DNA of 64,000 nt from assembly GCF_041222825.1 (NCBI RefSeq), contig NZ_CP139482.1, forward strand, positions 651,001 through 715,000, read 5' to 3'. Source of the stretch: Candidatus Thalassolituus haligoni (GTDB taxonomy: Bacteria; Pseudomonadota; Gammaproteobacteria; Pseudomonadales; Oceanobacteraceae). Positions 1 through 9,187 of the stretch are shown one piece after another. The notes below the pieces were generated by a model. It saw only the letters and a program-made list of their open reading frames with translations. It was not told the origin of the DNA and ran no database searches. Position 1 is the first letter of the stretch, and each line of letters opens with the position of its first letter. Both the position numbers and the translations under genes were made by a program.

Positions 1-934
1 GGAAGGTAAATTGCAGGCGGCGAATTTCTTTTACCGGTTCGATATTGATATCGAGAGGCAATTGCTCCGGTACAAACATGGGTGGCCGTGACGTGGCGGT
101 TTTTACGTCTCGCTTGGGAACGGCGTTGAAGTGGCTGGTGGCCCAGTCTTGCAGCTGTTGCAGCGGGTAGTTGCCTGCCAGCACCAGGGTCATCTGGTCG
201 GCACTGTAATGCTGGCGGTAAAAGTCGATCAGGTCATCGCGCACCTTGCGATCCGGGCGATCCGACAGGGTGTCGAGGTTGCCGGTAGCAAAGCCAGCGT
301 AAGGATGGGCCGGGTTCATGGCTTGCTTTTCAGCCGAAAAAATACGGCGGAAATCGTCTTTTATCTTGGCGCTGTATTCGGCATGAACGGCGTTTTTCTC
401 GCGATCGACATAGGTTTCGTCAAAGCTGGGAGAGATAAAGAAAGGCGCAAAACGATCCAGTGCGCCACTCATGGCATCATTGTCGATCGAGAAAAAGTAA
501 GTGGTTTGCTGATGCGCGGTAAAGGCGTTATGACTGCCACCATGGCGGCTGATAAAGGCCTGATATTCGCCCGATTCGGGGTAGGGTTCGGTGCCGAGAA
601 ACAGCATGTGTTCAAGAAAGTGTGCCAGGCCTTCGCGGCCCTTGGGGTCATCGCCACTGCCGGTGGCCACGGTCATGGCGGCGGCGGCCTTGTCGGTGTC
701 TGGGGTGGATACCAGCAGCACGCGCAGGCCATTGTCGAGCTGGACGTATTCGTAGCTGAACGGATCCGAGGGGCTGACAATGACGCTGGTGTCGCCCGGC
801 TCGCGGCAGTTCCAGGGGGTGGTGTCGCTGCAGTCGGAAACAGCAGCGGGAGTGTCAGACGCGGGTTTGAACATGGAATATCCGATGGCAGCCAGAACAA
901 TAACAATAAAAATCCAGTAACGGGGCGATAACAT
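1..934 (-). CDS. M16 family zinc metallopeptidase (pitrilysin/insulinase-like), C-terminal part outside window
   Basis: The minus-strand frame reads from an ATG at 934 down past base 1, so only about 311 N-terminal residues are present. A hydrophobic stretch at residues 6-21 looks like a signal anchor or signal peptide, suggesting a periplasmic enzyme. The zinc-binding motif HFLEH (residues 105-109) has the inverted HxxEH form typical of M16 peptidases, followed by the usual M16 downstream region (FYRQHYSADQMTLVLAGN). AGGAG lies 5 nt upstream of the ATG. Family members degrade peptides and small proteins; the complete E. coli PtrA-type enzyme is about 960 residues. The plus-strand open frame over the same bases is a shadow. 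Confidence 0.9.
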   Translation of the reverse strand, partial: MLSPRYWIFIVIVLAAIGYSMFKPASDTPAAVSDCSDTTPWNCREPGDTSVIVSPSDPFSYEYVQLDNGLRVLLVSTPDTDKAAAAMTVATGSGDDPKGREGLAHFLEHMLFLGTEPYPESGEYQAFISRHGGSHNAFTAHQQTTYFFSIDNDAMSGALDRFAPFFISPSFDETYVDREKNAVHAEYSAKIKDDFRRIFSAEKQAMNPAHPYAGFATGNLDTLSDRPDRKVRDDLIDFYRQHYSADQMTLVLAGNYPLQQLQDWATSHFNAVPKRDVKTATSRPPMFVPEQLPLDINIEPVKEIRRLQFTF

Positions 935-1002
935 ACCTGCTCCTACTACAAGTCGCGGTCAATCAGGGTTGGGTTACCTGAAGCTTGGCCCCAGGCGCGT
1001 TG

Positions 1003-1260
1003 TCAGTGTGAGGTTCCCCGGTTCAAGGCAATTGCCTGGGCGTCGGCCAGTGTGTTGATGCCGGGGTCAAGCTCACAAATGCGGTTGAGACGTTCGCGAT
1101 TGTCTTCCAGTTCCGTCAGCATCAGGGCAAATTGCTGCTGGAAGGCTTCATCTATGGTGCTGTACAGCTCGGACACGGCATCCGAGCTGCTGGCGCTGGT
1201 GTTGCGCAGGGATTTCAGACAGGCCAGGGCAATCTGGTGATAGGCTTGGTCTTTGTTCAC
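1003..1260 (-). CDS. Small hypothetical protein, 85 aa
   Basis: An 85-residue frame starting at GTG 1260, with GGAGG about 9 nt upstream. The product is acidic and helical-looking, with no signal peptide, membrane segment or motif I recognise. It lies just downstream of the response regulator gene on the same strand, about 40 bases apart, so the two could be co-transcribed. A good ribosome site is the main support; function unknown. Confidence 0.6.
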   Translation of the reverse strand: MNKDQAYHQIALACLKSLRNTSASSSDAVSELYSTIDEAFQQQFALMLTELEDNRERLNRICELDPGINTLADAQAIALNRGTSH

Positions 1261-1301
1261 AGGGCGGTTCCTCCGATTAGCCGCCCATCATACATGAGAA
1301 T

Positions 1302-3167
1302 TCAGTCGCTGATGGCAAACCAGTGCAGCTGGGTGGCGTTCACCATGCGCGACAAGGCATTACCGCTTAACCAGCCAGCACCACTTTGATGGGCGGCGGC
1401 CAGCGCTTCGGTCGAGCCAATGCCATGGGCATAGATAATGACCCCGTCCTGCTGCAGGCGCTGCAGTAACGGTCTTTCCTGATATTGGGGCTGACGTGTG
1501 AGGGCGACCAGGCCTGGTGCCAGACTGAAGCCATCAACGTTCATGGCACGGAGACTGCGATAGCCGGGCAGCCGTTGCTGAGGTGTGCTCAGTACCATCT
1601 CGAGTAGCAGCTGCATATTGAGCTGGCGCAGTCCATGGGCCAGTTCTGGCACCGTGTCATCCGGATGCCACGGCAGGATAACGCACCAGTGGGGCACCGG
1701 GCCGGTTGCCTGTTGGTGCCATTTGACGATGCAGGCGGTGATGTGTTGCCAGCTCTCATCGTTAAGGTTGGTTACCCGGAGGATGACGTACATGGGCTGA
1801 GAAAAATGTTGTTGCCAGGCGATATGCATGTCTTCCAGCCACTGGCGGCAAATATCGGGTTCGATCATGTACTCGGGGAGCAGCTCCAGTCCTGCCAGCG
1901 CGCCCTGGGAATCAAACACTGGCATGGCGTTAAAATCGCTCTGGCGTTCGGGAGATGCCTCCATAACAGCCGCTGGCTGGGGCCGTTCCGGTGGTTGGGG
2001 CTGGCCGTTGATGCTGCCAAGCCCGAGGTGCTGGCGGATTCGTTCAAACGGATCCGTTGAGGGGCGAGTGTCATGCTGTGACGGTTGTACCCATTCGCAG
2101 CTGATGCCGGGGGTCAGGGTGATTGCCTGATTCTGGTGCAACAGCGGCTTGTCGAACACCTGTAGAATGGCACTCTGCAGGTGTTCGGCACAGGGGCTGG
2201 CCGGATCGGTGATGACCGGTATCAGGAACAGATGGTGGGCTGGCTGGAATACCGGTGACTGCGCTGCAATTGCCTCGACCAGGCGTTCATAACACAGGCT
2301 GCCCAGGTCGGCGTCGGCGACCCTGTTTTCATCGAAACTGATCAGTAAAATGCAGTTGATACCATCCGACTGGGTCAGATAACTCTCCAGCTGGTTGAGT
2401 TGATGCAAGCCGGAGTAACGCTGAAACTCGGTTTTTAATTCGGATTGCCGGTCGGCGGCGGTATTGATCAGGCCACAGATACAGAGCCGGAAATCTTCAC
2501 TGAGTGGTGTAATGGCCATCCAGGTGGGCTGGATGCGGCGTTGCTGGTCGATCAGGTTGAAGTAGCCCAGCCAGGTCTGGTTGGATTCAGACTGGCGGGT
2601 GATTTCTGTTTCCAGGGCAACCGGCATATTGCTGACGCTGTTGGCAAACAGGTTGCGACCCAGCAGTTGATCCTCAGCCACCGACAGCGCTTCACAGACC
2701 GGTTTGTTGGCCAGGCGAATGACCCAGTTGTTGTCGGTCAGAAAGGCGGGCTGCTCGGTATTCATGGCGGTTTTCAGAGTATGGGCCCGTTGCATCAGAC
2801 TGGACTGGCGGGCACCTTCAAAAATATCCCGCGCCAGTACCAGATTGTTCCAGGGTTTGGCAATAAACTTGTGAATCACACCTTGTTGCCGGGCCTGACG
2901 CAGTACCGGGTAATCGACGTGGCCAGAGAGCATAATACGGTAGCTGCTGGGGCTTAGTTGGCGGGCTTCCCGGCAGAGTGCCAGGCCATCCATATCCGGC
3001 ATCTGGAAATCGGTGACCAGCACCTGGATGGACTGGGTGGCGAGGTAATCGAGGGCTTCGGCGGCGCTGGTGGTCGTTCTCACGGTAATGGATTCGTTAA
3101 GAAGCAGTTTTGAGATTGAATGCAGAATACCGGCTTCATCATCAACCAGTAATACCTTGAACGTCAT
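1302..3167 (-). CDS. Response regulator with degenerate EAL-like output domain
   Basis: 621 residues. The N terminus is a clear CheY-like receiver (VLLVDDE, phospho-Asp in VTDFQMPDMDG, Lys in FIAKPW) of the kind joined to HD-GYP/EAL outputs. A middle region from about residue 130 looks PAS-like. The last ~220 residues resemble an EAL domain whose catalytic motifs are gone: the EAL position reads ELL, the DDFGTG loop is missing, and AEGVE is replaced by AHGIG. It is therefore probably not an active c-di-GMP phosphodiesterase. I chose the ATG at 3167, with AGGAG upstream, over a longer open frame reaching 3485, because the receiver begins exactly there. Divergent from the HTH gene and hybrid kinase, its likely partners. 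Confidence 0.85.
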   Translation of the reverse strand: MTFKVLLVDDEAGILHSISKLLLNESITVRTTTSAAEALDYLATQSIQVLVTDFQMPDMDGLALCREARQLSPSSYRIMLSGHVDYPVLRQARQQGVIHKFIAKPWNNLVLARDIFEGARQSSLMQRAHTLKTAMNTEQPAFLTDNNWVIRLANKPVCEALSVAEDQLLGRNLFANSVSNMPVALETEITRQSESNQTWLGYFNLIDQQRRIQPTWMAITPLSEDFRLCICGLINTAADRQSELKTEFQRYSGLHQLNQLESYLTQSDGINCILLISFDENRVADADLGSLCYERLVEAIAAQSPVFQPAHHLFLIPVITDPASPCAEHLQSAILQVFDKPLLHQNQAITLTPGISCEWVQPSQHDTRPSTDPFERIRQHLGLGSINGQPQPPERPQPAAVMEASPERQSDFNAMPVFDSQGALAGLELLPEYMIEPDICRQWLEDMHIAWQQHFSQPMYVILRVTNLNDESWQHITACIVKWHQQATGPVPHWCVILPWHPDDTVPELAHGLRQLNMQLLLEMVLSTPQQRLPGYRSLRAMNVDGFSLAPGLVALTRQPQYQERPLLQRLQQDGVIIYAHGIGSTEALAAAHQSGAGWLSGNALSRMVNATQLHWFAISD

Positions 3168-3260
3168 TTCGGCTCCTGTTACGGGGGCACTGCTGACCGA
3201 TTGAGTGGATAACTTCGGCGTGCCACTCTTGTGTCCTGGCCACAGCATACTGTTTCGACC

Positions 3261-3287
3261 TTGCAATGGCCAAAGGGTATCTATACT
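3261..3287 (+). promoter_or_regulatory. Possible sigma-70 promoter for the HTH/pseudo-receiver gene
   Basis: TTGCAA (3261-3266) and TATACT (3282-3287) are separated by 15 bp, shorter than the optimum, between divergent genes. If used, transcription would start near 3294, which favours the GTG at 3321 as the downstream start. Weak evidence. Confidence 0.3.
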
Positions 3288-3320
3288 GAAACTAATGTAT
3301 CTATCGGGCTGGGCAATGAC

Positions 3321-3851
3321 GTGAGGGGAAAACAGGCACTTACCACAGGTGAGGTTGCAAAGTACTGTGGCGTAAATTTCAGGACGGTCATCCGTTGGAT
3401 TGAACGTGGTCATCTGGATGCTTATAAACTGCCAGGGCGTGGAGATAATCGAATTCCCTTGCCCGGATTTATCAATTTTCTGCAAAGTAACCAGATGCCG
3501 GTTCCTGATGAGTTACGAGGTCAAAGTCGAACCTTGCTGATTCTTGCCGAACCAGAGGAGCTGGCTGCTGAGCTGGCGTCTTCTGCCCGGCGGGCGGGCT
3601 GGGAGCCACTGGTGGCCGGAGATGCGATGCAGTTTGGCTATTGTTATGCTGAGCAACAGCCGAGTGCGATGGTGGTTTCCAGTGAGGCATTGGTTGCTGC
3701 GGTCAATCGTATTCGGCGTGAAGGAGAACTGCAGGAAATGCTGTGTATCCTGGCGGGGGCCGATGTGGCAGGTGGGGTCAGTAGCGATGGTTGGTACCGA
3801 CTGCACTGGCCGATGGAACAGAAGCGCTTCGTCAGCTTGCTGGATTTATGA
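3321..3851 (+). CDS. HTH (excisionase/MerR-like) protein with C-terminal receiver-like domain
   Basis: About 176 residues from GTG 3321; the frame is open back to a GTG at 3231, but a possible promoter lies inside that extension. The N terminus (ALTTGEVAKYCGVNFRTVIR, then a wing GHLDAYKLPGRGDNRI) is a winged helix of the excisionase/MerR type that binds DNA. The C-terminal ~110 residues (LLILAEPEE...) have the length and hydrophobic pattern of a receiver, but I see no acidic pocket or phosphorylatable Asp. It lies between a divergent response regulator and the hybrid kinase 73 bp downstream, so it probably acts with them. Exact start uncertain. Confidence 0.75.
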   Translation: MRGKQALTTGEVAKYCGVNFRTVIRWIERGHLDAYKLPGRGDNRIPLPGFINFLQSNQMPVPDELRGQSRTLLILAEPEELAAELASSARRAGWEPLVAGDAMQFGYCYAEQQPSAMVVSSEALVAAVNRIRREGELQEMLCILAGADVAGGVSSDGWYRLHWPMEQKRFVSLLDL

Positions 3852-3924
3852 CCATCACCGTCAGCGTTTGACATACAGTCTGTATCGGTGACTACGAGGG
3901 CAGGGATCGCTAAAAAAGGTAGCT

Positions 3925-6006
3925 ATGACCGACATGTTTACTGAAAGTGGGCTCGTCTTGTTGTTGGTGCTGGTGCTGGTATTACTGCCAGTACTGACTG
4001 CGCTGGTCTTGCTGGTACAGGCAAAGCGCCGCATTCGCCAGCAGCTGGATGCGCTGATGCAACGGCAACGACAGCTGCAGTCATGGTGGCAACAGTCCCC
4101 CGATGTGCTGGTTCGGGTTGATTCGGATGGCCTGGTGATTGAGGCCAATCGTCCGCTTGCTCGACAGCTACTGACGAGTGGGCAAAATTTGGCGGGCTGC
4201 CTGCCGCTGGCCGAGCGCGATGTGTGGCAGTCCGCCCTGCGTAGCGTGTTGGACAAGGGCATTACCGCCTCCATGGAGATCTTGACGGATGACGAACCGG
4301 CCTGTTGCTGGCATGTCTGGCTGGTAACCAACCCGCAGGCGGATACCGAGGCGTTGGTGTTTTTTCGCGATGTGTCCGTCCTGGTCCGGCAACGACAAGC
4401 GCTGGAAACCAAGCGGGATTATGCTGAGCGATCGAACCTGGCCAAAAGCCGTTTTCTGGCCAATATGAGCCATGAGATTCGTACTCCCATGACCGGCTTG
4501 CTGGGCATGGTGTCACTGATGGAGCAGACCCACCTTGATGATGAACAACAAGGTTTTCAACGGGTTATTCAAAGTTCCTCTGAACATTTGCTGGCGATCA
4601 TCAATGACATCCTCGATATATCCAAAATTGATGCTGGCAAGCTGAGTCTTGAGACCGACGTGTTTGATCTGCCTGAACTGGTGCAAAGCCTGTTGGAAAT
4701 GGTGTCCAGCAAGGCGCAGGAAAAACAGCTGGTGCTGCAGTCGTTTATGGACGAAAAAATACCTGCTCAATTGATAGGTGACCCGATTCGTATTCGCCAG
4801 ATTCTGATGAATTACCTGAGCAACGCCATTAAGTTTACCGAGACTGGCCATATCTTGTTGCGGGTGGTGCAAGTCCGGGAACTGGGACATGAAGTGCAGT
4901 TGCGGTTTTCGGTTGAAGACTCGGGTATCGGTATCGGTGCCAACAAGGTGATGGCGTTATTCGAGGAATACAGTTTTGTTCACGGCAGGATTTCCTCCGC
5001 TGCGGGCGGTTCCGGGCTGGGTCTGAATATCTGCCAACGGCTGGCCAAACTGATGGATGGCTATGTGGGTGTTGTCAGTTCGCCGGGTGTCGGATCCAAC
5101 TTCTGGTTTGATGTCACCTTGCCAGTGGTCTCCGTCAAAGCCGGTGATGAAGGGGATATTTCGCCGATAGGCGGGCAGGCGTTGTGGATCTGTGACGAAC
5201 TGCAGGCAAATCGTACCTTGCTGATTTCGGTTGCGCGTCAGCTGGGGATGCCGTATCGGGAATTTGGCCGCCCAGCCGATGTGGTGGCCTTGTTGCCGCA
5301 TGAGCAGCCGGCCATTCTGGTACTGGCTTATCGCAGCTGGATGGCGAGTGACGAGGACTTGCGCCGTACGCTGGCGGCCAGTCCGGTACGACTGGCATTA
5401 TCATCCAAAGATGTGTTAACCACTGGCCGTGACGCCTTGTTGGCTGCCGGAGTGGGTGCTCACTGGGATTGGCCAATCAGCCAGAGCAATTTGCGTGAAT
5501 TGCTCAGTCGTCTGCTACAGCAACCGCCTCAGCCGACCTTGATGATTACCCGAACCAATCGCTATCAGGGTATGGGTATGAGCAAGCCGGTTACTGAAGA
5601 TGATGCACGGTTGAATAACTGCCGTATCCTGCTGGCGGAAGACAATGCCGTGAACCAGAAAGTGGCTACCCAGATGCTGGCGCACCTGGGGTGTATTGTC
5701 ACCGTCGCCAATAATGGCCGCGAAGCGGTTGATAGCAGTGCCGTTGCTGAATTCGATCTGATCCTGATGGATTGCCATATGCCGGTGCTGGATGGCCTTG
5801 ATGCCTGTCGGGAAATACGTCGACGAGAACAACAGCAAGATCTGCCTGGGGTACCGATTGTGGCGTTATCTGCCGATGTGATGTCAGACCGCAAGGGCGC
5901 CTGTGAAGCCGCCGGTATGAACGGTTACCTGGCCAAACCGGTACGGTTGGAAGATTTGCGGCGCGAGTTGCCAACGTTTTTGCGGGCTGGTCGAGAGGGC
6001 CGGTAA
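3925..6006 (+). CDS. Hybrid sensor histidine kinase
   Basis: 693 residues. One membrane segment at about 9-31 is followed by a coiled linker and a PAS-like domain (55-150). The HisKA box FLANMSHEIRTPM has the phospho-accepting His183. Next comes an HATPase_c domain with N box (NYLSNAIKFTETG), G1 (DSGIGIG) and G2 (GGSGLGL). A divergent receiver-like segment occupies about 410-540. A complete C-terminal receiver (ILLAEDNAVNQ) has phospho-Asp616 and the signature Lys in LAKPV. AAGGT precedes the ATG. There is no periplasmic sensor, so the signal is cytoplasmic or membrane-borne. Probably works with the flanking HTH protein and response regulator. Confidence 0.93.
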   Translation: MTDMFTESGLVLLLVLVLVLLPVLTALVLLVQAKRRIRQQLDALMQRQRQLQSWWQQSPDVLVRVDSDGLVIEANRPLARQLLTSGQNLAGCLPLAERDVWQSALRSVLDKGITASMEILTDDEPACCWHVWLVTNPQADTEALVFFRDVSVLVRQRQALETKRDYAERSNLAKSRFLANMSHEIRTPMTGLLGMVSLMEQTHLDDEQQGFQRVIQSSSEHLLAIINDILDISKIDAGKLSLETDVFDLPELVQSLLEMVSSKAQEKQLVLQSFMDEKIPAQLIGDPIRIRQILMNYLSNAIKFTETGHILLRVVQVRELGHEVQLRFSVEDSGIGIGANKVMALFEEYSFVHGRISSAAGGSGLGLNICQRLAKLMDGYVGVVSSPGVGSNFWFDVTLPVVSVKAGDEGDISPIGGQALWICDELQANRTLLISVARQLGMPYREFGRPADVVALLPHEQPAILVLAYRSWMASDEDLRRTLAASPVRLALSSKDVLTTGRDALLAAGVGAHWDWPISQSNLRELLSRLLQQPPQPTLMITRTNRYQGMGMSKPVTEDDARLNNCRILLAEDNAVNQKVATQMLAHLGCIVTVANNGREAVDSSAVAEFDLILMDCHMPVLDGLDACREIRRREQQQDLPGVPIVALSADVMSDRKGACEAAGMNGYLAKPVRLEDLRRELPTFLRAGREGR

Positions 6007-6058
6007 GCGGCCCCTGACCCCTGACCCTGAGGTTACTGTTACTGTTACTGGCAGTTAC

Positions 6059-6463
6059 TCAGAGGGCGCTGCCGTGCGGAATATAGCGGTTGTCGGTGAG
6101 TGCCTTGATGGCCCGGATCTGCTCCTTGCTCGCAGGGGTGCCCTGTTTCTTCAGGTAACGAAATACCCAGATCGCCGGATTGCTGCTGCCACATTGCCAA
6201 TCTTCCAGCTGTTGCTCGGCACAGACAAAAAAAGTAGCAACCTGTAGCAACTGGTCGGCTGCGATCCCGGCCAGCGCCGTCTGCCATGCCGCTTCGTCCA
6301 GTGTGATCCAGGTATGGGCTTTGGCCCGTGCGCTGTCATCCAGACGCTGACGGTCAATAACAGGTGATTGCGGTTGCTGGGGCAGGGCTGCTAGCAGTTG
6401 CAGCAGAGTGTCGGAATCCGGTTTGCTGGTCTGGCTGGAAGCCGGTTGCCACTGCTCAATCAT
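6059..6463 (-). CDS. Hypothetical protein, 134 aa
   Basis: I chose the ATG at 6463 because GAGGAG sits about 8 nt upstream; an in-frame start five codons earlier lacks this. The product is soluble and Gln/Ala-rich at the N terminus. It has a conserved-looking core (residues ~55-125, including WQTALAGIAADQLLQVATFF and AIWVFRYLKKQG). I recognise no domain. It converges with the hybrid kinase gene; the 50 bp between them carry short GTTACT and CCCTGA repeats. Confidence 0.7.
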   Translation of the reverse strand: MIEQWQPASSQTSKPDSDTLLQLLAALPQQPQSPVIDRQRLDDSARAKAHTWITLDEAAWQTALAGIAADQLLQVATFFVCAEQQLEDWQCGSSNPAIWVFRYLKKQGTPASKEQIRAIKALTDNRYIPHGSAL

Positions 6464-6604
6464 CGGGTGTCTCCTCAAAAACCGTCAGTACGGTGCACTG
6501 ACCAGAAATTTTATGGGGCTAACGGTACCACATCCCTCAATGTGCCTTAACAGCAACGCATTGTTCAGGCATCATCCCCGCGCCTTTTACTGCCGAATCC
6601 AGAT

Positions 6605-7756
6605 ATGCCAATACCAGATTGTTACGCCGATATCCGCCCCTACCAGGATGATGAAGTTGCTGCCGTACTGGAGCGAGTGAGTCAGTCCGACACCGTACAC
6701 CGGGCACTGCTGAAATACCGGCTGCCGATGTTGCCGCATTGGCTGCGCGAACGGATGCTGCCATTAGCCCGTTACCTGTTGGATCGCCAGCTGGCGGGCG
6801 TCAATACCGTGCACGATTTCCAGATGTGGATGGAAGGCTGGATCGAACGTCTGCTGGCCAAAACCGCCACCGATGTGGTGGTGCGGGGGCTGGATAAAAT
6901 GGCCCCGGAACAGGGACATTTGTGGATATCCAACCACCGTGACATCGCCATGGATCCAACGCTGATCAACTACTCGCTGTATCAGGCGGGCTGGCCCACC
7001 AGTCGGATTGCGATTGGTGATAATTTGCTCAGTCACCCGGATATTGCCGATGTCATGCGTCTCAATAAATCATTTATTGTTCGACGAAACATTACCAATA
7101 AACGAGAAAAGCTGACGGCATTACAGCAGCTATCGGGCTATATTCGTTTTTCGCTGGATCAGCATGAATCAGTCTGGATTGCCCAGCGGGAAGGACGGGC
7201 CAAAAATGGCATCGACCTGACCGACAAGGCGGTATTAAAAATGCTGGCCCTGCATGGACGTGAACACGCGGAAACCTTTGCCGCAACCCTGTTCGCCCTG
7301 CGCCCGGTGCCAGTGTGCATCCAGTACGAATGGGATCCATGTGACTTGATGAAAGCCAGAGAGCTGGTGGCCCGATCCAAATACGGCTGTTACAGCAAGG
7401 AAGAAGGAGAAGATACCCGCAGTTTGCTGGCGGGCATTATCGGTCAGAAGGGAACGATACACGTTGATTTTGGCCAGCCATTGACAGATGACGAGCTGGC
7501 CAGTGCGGAAACCATGGCAGCGGCGATTGATCGCCAGATGCGTCACATGACTGAAATTCTGCCTGTGCATCATGCTGCGGTGCGGTTGTTGCAGCAGCGT
7601 TTCGCTTGTTACCCGGATGTGGATGGCGGTGAGTGCAGTCGCCAGATTCAGGATACGTTGTGGCAGCGCATCGAAGGTGAAGCACAGGATGTACAAAAAC
7701 AGGTATTGATTGGCTACGCCATGCCTATTCTATTGCAGCAAGGCATTGAGCAATAG
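6605..7756 (+). CDS. 1-acyl-sn-glycerol-3-phosphate acyltransferase-like protein (PlsC superfamily)
   Basis: 383 residues. The catalytic motif SNHRDIAMDP (residues ~100-109) is the HRDI variant of the glycerolipid acyltransferase motif, with five instead of four residues between His and Asp. The downstream WIAQREGRAKNG block matches the FPEGTR-type substrate-binding motif. No membrane helix stands out, so it is probably a peripheral inner-membrane protein. The family acylates lysophosphatidic acid or related substrates; which substrate is used here cannot be told. A separate YihG-type acyltransferase is at 47833-48735. Confidence 0.85.
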   Translation: MPIPDCYADIRPYQDDEVAAVLERVSQSDTVHRALLKYRLPMLPHWLRERMLPLARYLLDRQLAGVNTVHDFQMWMEGWIERLLAKTATDVVVRGLDKMAPEQGHLWISNHRDIAMDPTLINYSLYQAGWPTSRIAIGDNLLSHPDIADVMRLNKSFIVRRNITNKREKLTALQQLSGYIRFSLDQHESVWIAQREGRAKNGIDLTDKAVLKMLALHGREHAETFAATLFALRPVPVCIQYEWDPCDLMKARELVARSKYGCYSKEEGEDTRSLLAGIIGQKGTIHVDFGQPLTDDELASAETMAAAIDRQMRHMTEILPVHHAAVRLLQQRFACYPDVDGGECSRQIQDTLWQRIEGEAQDVQKQVLIGYAMPILLQQGIEQ

Positions 7757-7912
7757 AAAGCATTAAGCAATCACTGGCTGTCATAACCCGCCAGTCCACC
7801 GCTATGAGTGTCACCTGCTAGTAAAGGTAATTGCTGTGGTTGTGATGCCGTTGTGATGCAGTTTGATGTGGTTGTTATTCGATGAACACGATGACAGAAG
7901 AGAGTTGAACGG

Positions 7913-9028
7913 ATGCGTTGGATAATACGATTACTATGGCCGGTGATGGCACTGTTGCTGTCGGGCTGCCTGGAACTCGGGCGTCACTGGGACGACCAGG
8001 CCGAAACCCGCCAGGTCGACTATTACAAAGAACAGTGCGATACCGACAGCACCAGCCTCTGCTTTCGTATTCGGGAAGCGAGTGACGACAGCTGGGATGT
8101 GGTCGAGGAGACTTTCAGTGGCTTCAGCGAATTTGCCTGGGGTAACCGTTATGTGGTGAATGTCACCGTCTCATTTGACGAAGATGGTGACCCTAGCCGT
8201 TACCGCTTCGATAGCATCGCTTCGACCGAGGCCGTCAGCGACAGTGAAGAAACCTTCGCCCTGACCCTCTACACCGACACCGGTATTCTCTACGCCGTAG
8301 ATGATGCGAACTGGAATCTGGCCAGCGAGATCGACTTTGCCTGCAACAGCGCCTGTGATGAGCTGACTGCGGCGGTTGCCAATGGCTATGTGGCACAACT
8401 GGAATTCAGTGTCGACGGGGCTGGTGGCATTACACTGGACAATGTTCTCTGTGCTGCAGCTGAAGACGATTTTGACAGCAGCTGTGAAGGCAGCAGCAGC
8501 GTGTCCTGGTACATCGGCTGGTTCCAGAGCGAATGTGGTTTGGCCGAAGCGGCCATGTGCCTGGTGTACAAGGTTAACAGTTCGGACGATTTTGAACTGC
8601 TGCAACTGGACGATGGTATCGACGGCTTTACGCCGGTATGGGGAGAGCAGCCTTATATTGATGTGATCAAAACCACCAGTGACGGCGGCAGCATTACGGC
8701 AGTCGAGCTGGATAATGATGACAGCAGCCCGGATGACCGTCTTGGCAGCAGCTACGATTTCAAAATAATTGTACGGGGCAGTGAACTGTCAAAAAGCAGT
8801 GGCGGTTCTATCTCTGTGTACGACAGTGCCCCCAATCTGGATTGCAGCAGCTTCAGCCAGTGTTCTGACCTGGATAATGCCATCGACGATGACAAGTGGT
8901 TGCTGCTCGACGGTTACTACGACGGCACGGATATCGTCGTAACCGACCTGACCTGCAGCAACGCCACGTTGTCGACGTTCCGTACCGATTGTGTCGCAAA
9001 ACACGATGATGTGAACTGGGGTATCTGA
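7913..9028 (+). CDS. Putative lipoprotein with duplicated DUF4377-like domain
   Basis: 371 residues. The signal peptide ends in LLLSGC, a lipobox with Cys19, and the next residue is Leu, so an outer-membrane lipoprotein is likely. The mature part is very acidic, rich in Asp and Ser, with many cysteines. It appears to contain two related halves (about 35-190 and 195-365). Each runs from a C-x5-8-C-x-R/Y-stretch with a GF...WG motif to a final C-containing block ending near DSSC or RTDC. The first part of each half resembles DUF4377. No enzymatic motif seen; function unknown. It stands alone, with 156 bp of non-coding DNA upstream. Confidence 0.8.
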   Translation: MRWIIRLLWPVMALLLSGCLELGRHWDDQAETRQVDYYKEQCDTDSTSLCFRIREASDDSWDVVEETFSGFSEFAWGNRYVVNVTVSFDEDGDPSRYRFDSIASTEAVSDSEETFALTLYTDTGILYAVDDANWNLASEIDFACNSACDELTAAVANGYVAQLEFSVDGAGGITLDNVLCAAAEDDFDSSCEGSSSVSWYIGWFQSECGLAEAAMCLVYKVNSSDDFELLQLDDGIDGFTPVWGEQPYIDVIKTTSDGGSITAVELDNDDSSPDDRLGSSYDFKIIVRGSELSKSSGGSISVYDSAPNLDCSSFSQCSDLDNAIDDDKWLLLDGYYDGTDIVVTDLTCSNATLSTFRTDCVAKHDDVNWGI

Positions 9029-9142
9029 GGCTCTGGAGCGCGGTTGGTGCCAGGGTGTGATTGTTTGTAAACGATATTGATAGTAATTTATATTCAATGT
9101 AATGTCGGGCCGATAATTTGTCCTTTGTCGGAGTCCTCCCTG

Positions 9143-9187
9143 ATGTTGAAGAAAGTGATGTTGAAGAAAGTGATGTTGAAAAAAATA
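9143..9187 (+). repeat. Three tandem 15-bp units creating alternative start codons
   Basis: The unit ATGTTGAAGAAAGTG occurs twice exactly (9143-9157, 9158-9172) and a third time with three changes (9173-9187). Each begins with ATG in the PepSY gene frame and encodes MLKKV. Confidence 0.95.

Noticed and set aside
131..931. 266-codon plus-strand frame
   Set aside because: It lies entirely opposite the M16 peptidase gene, which has a zinc motif and ribosome site; a shadow frame.
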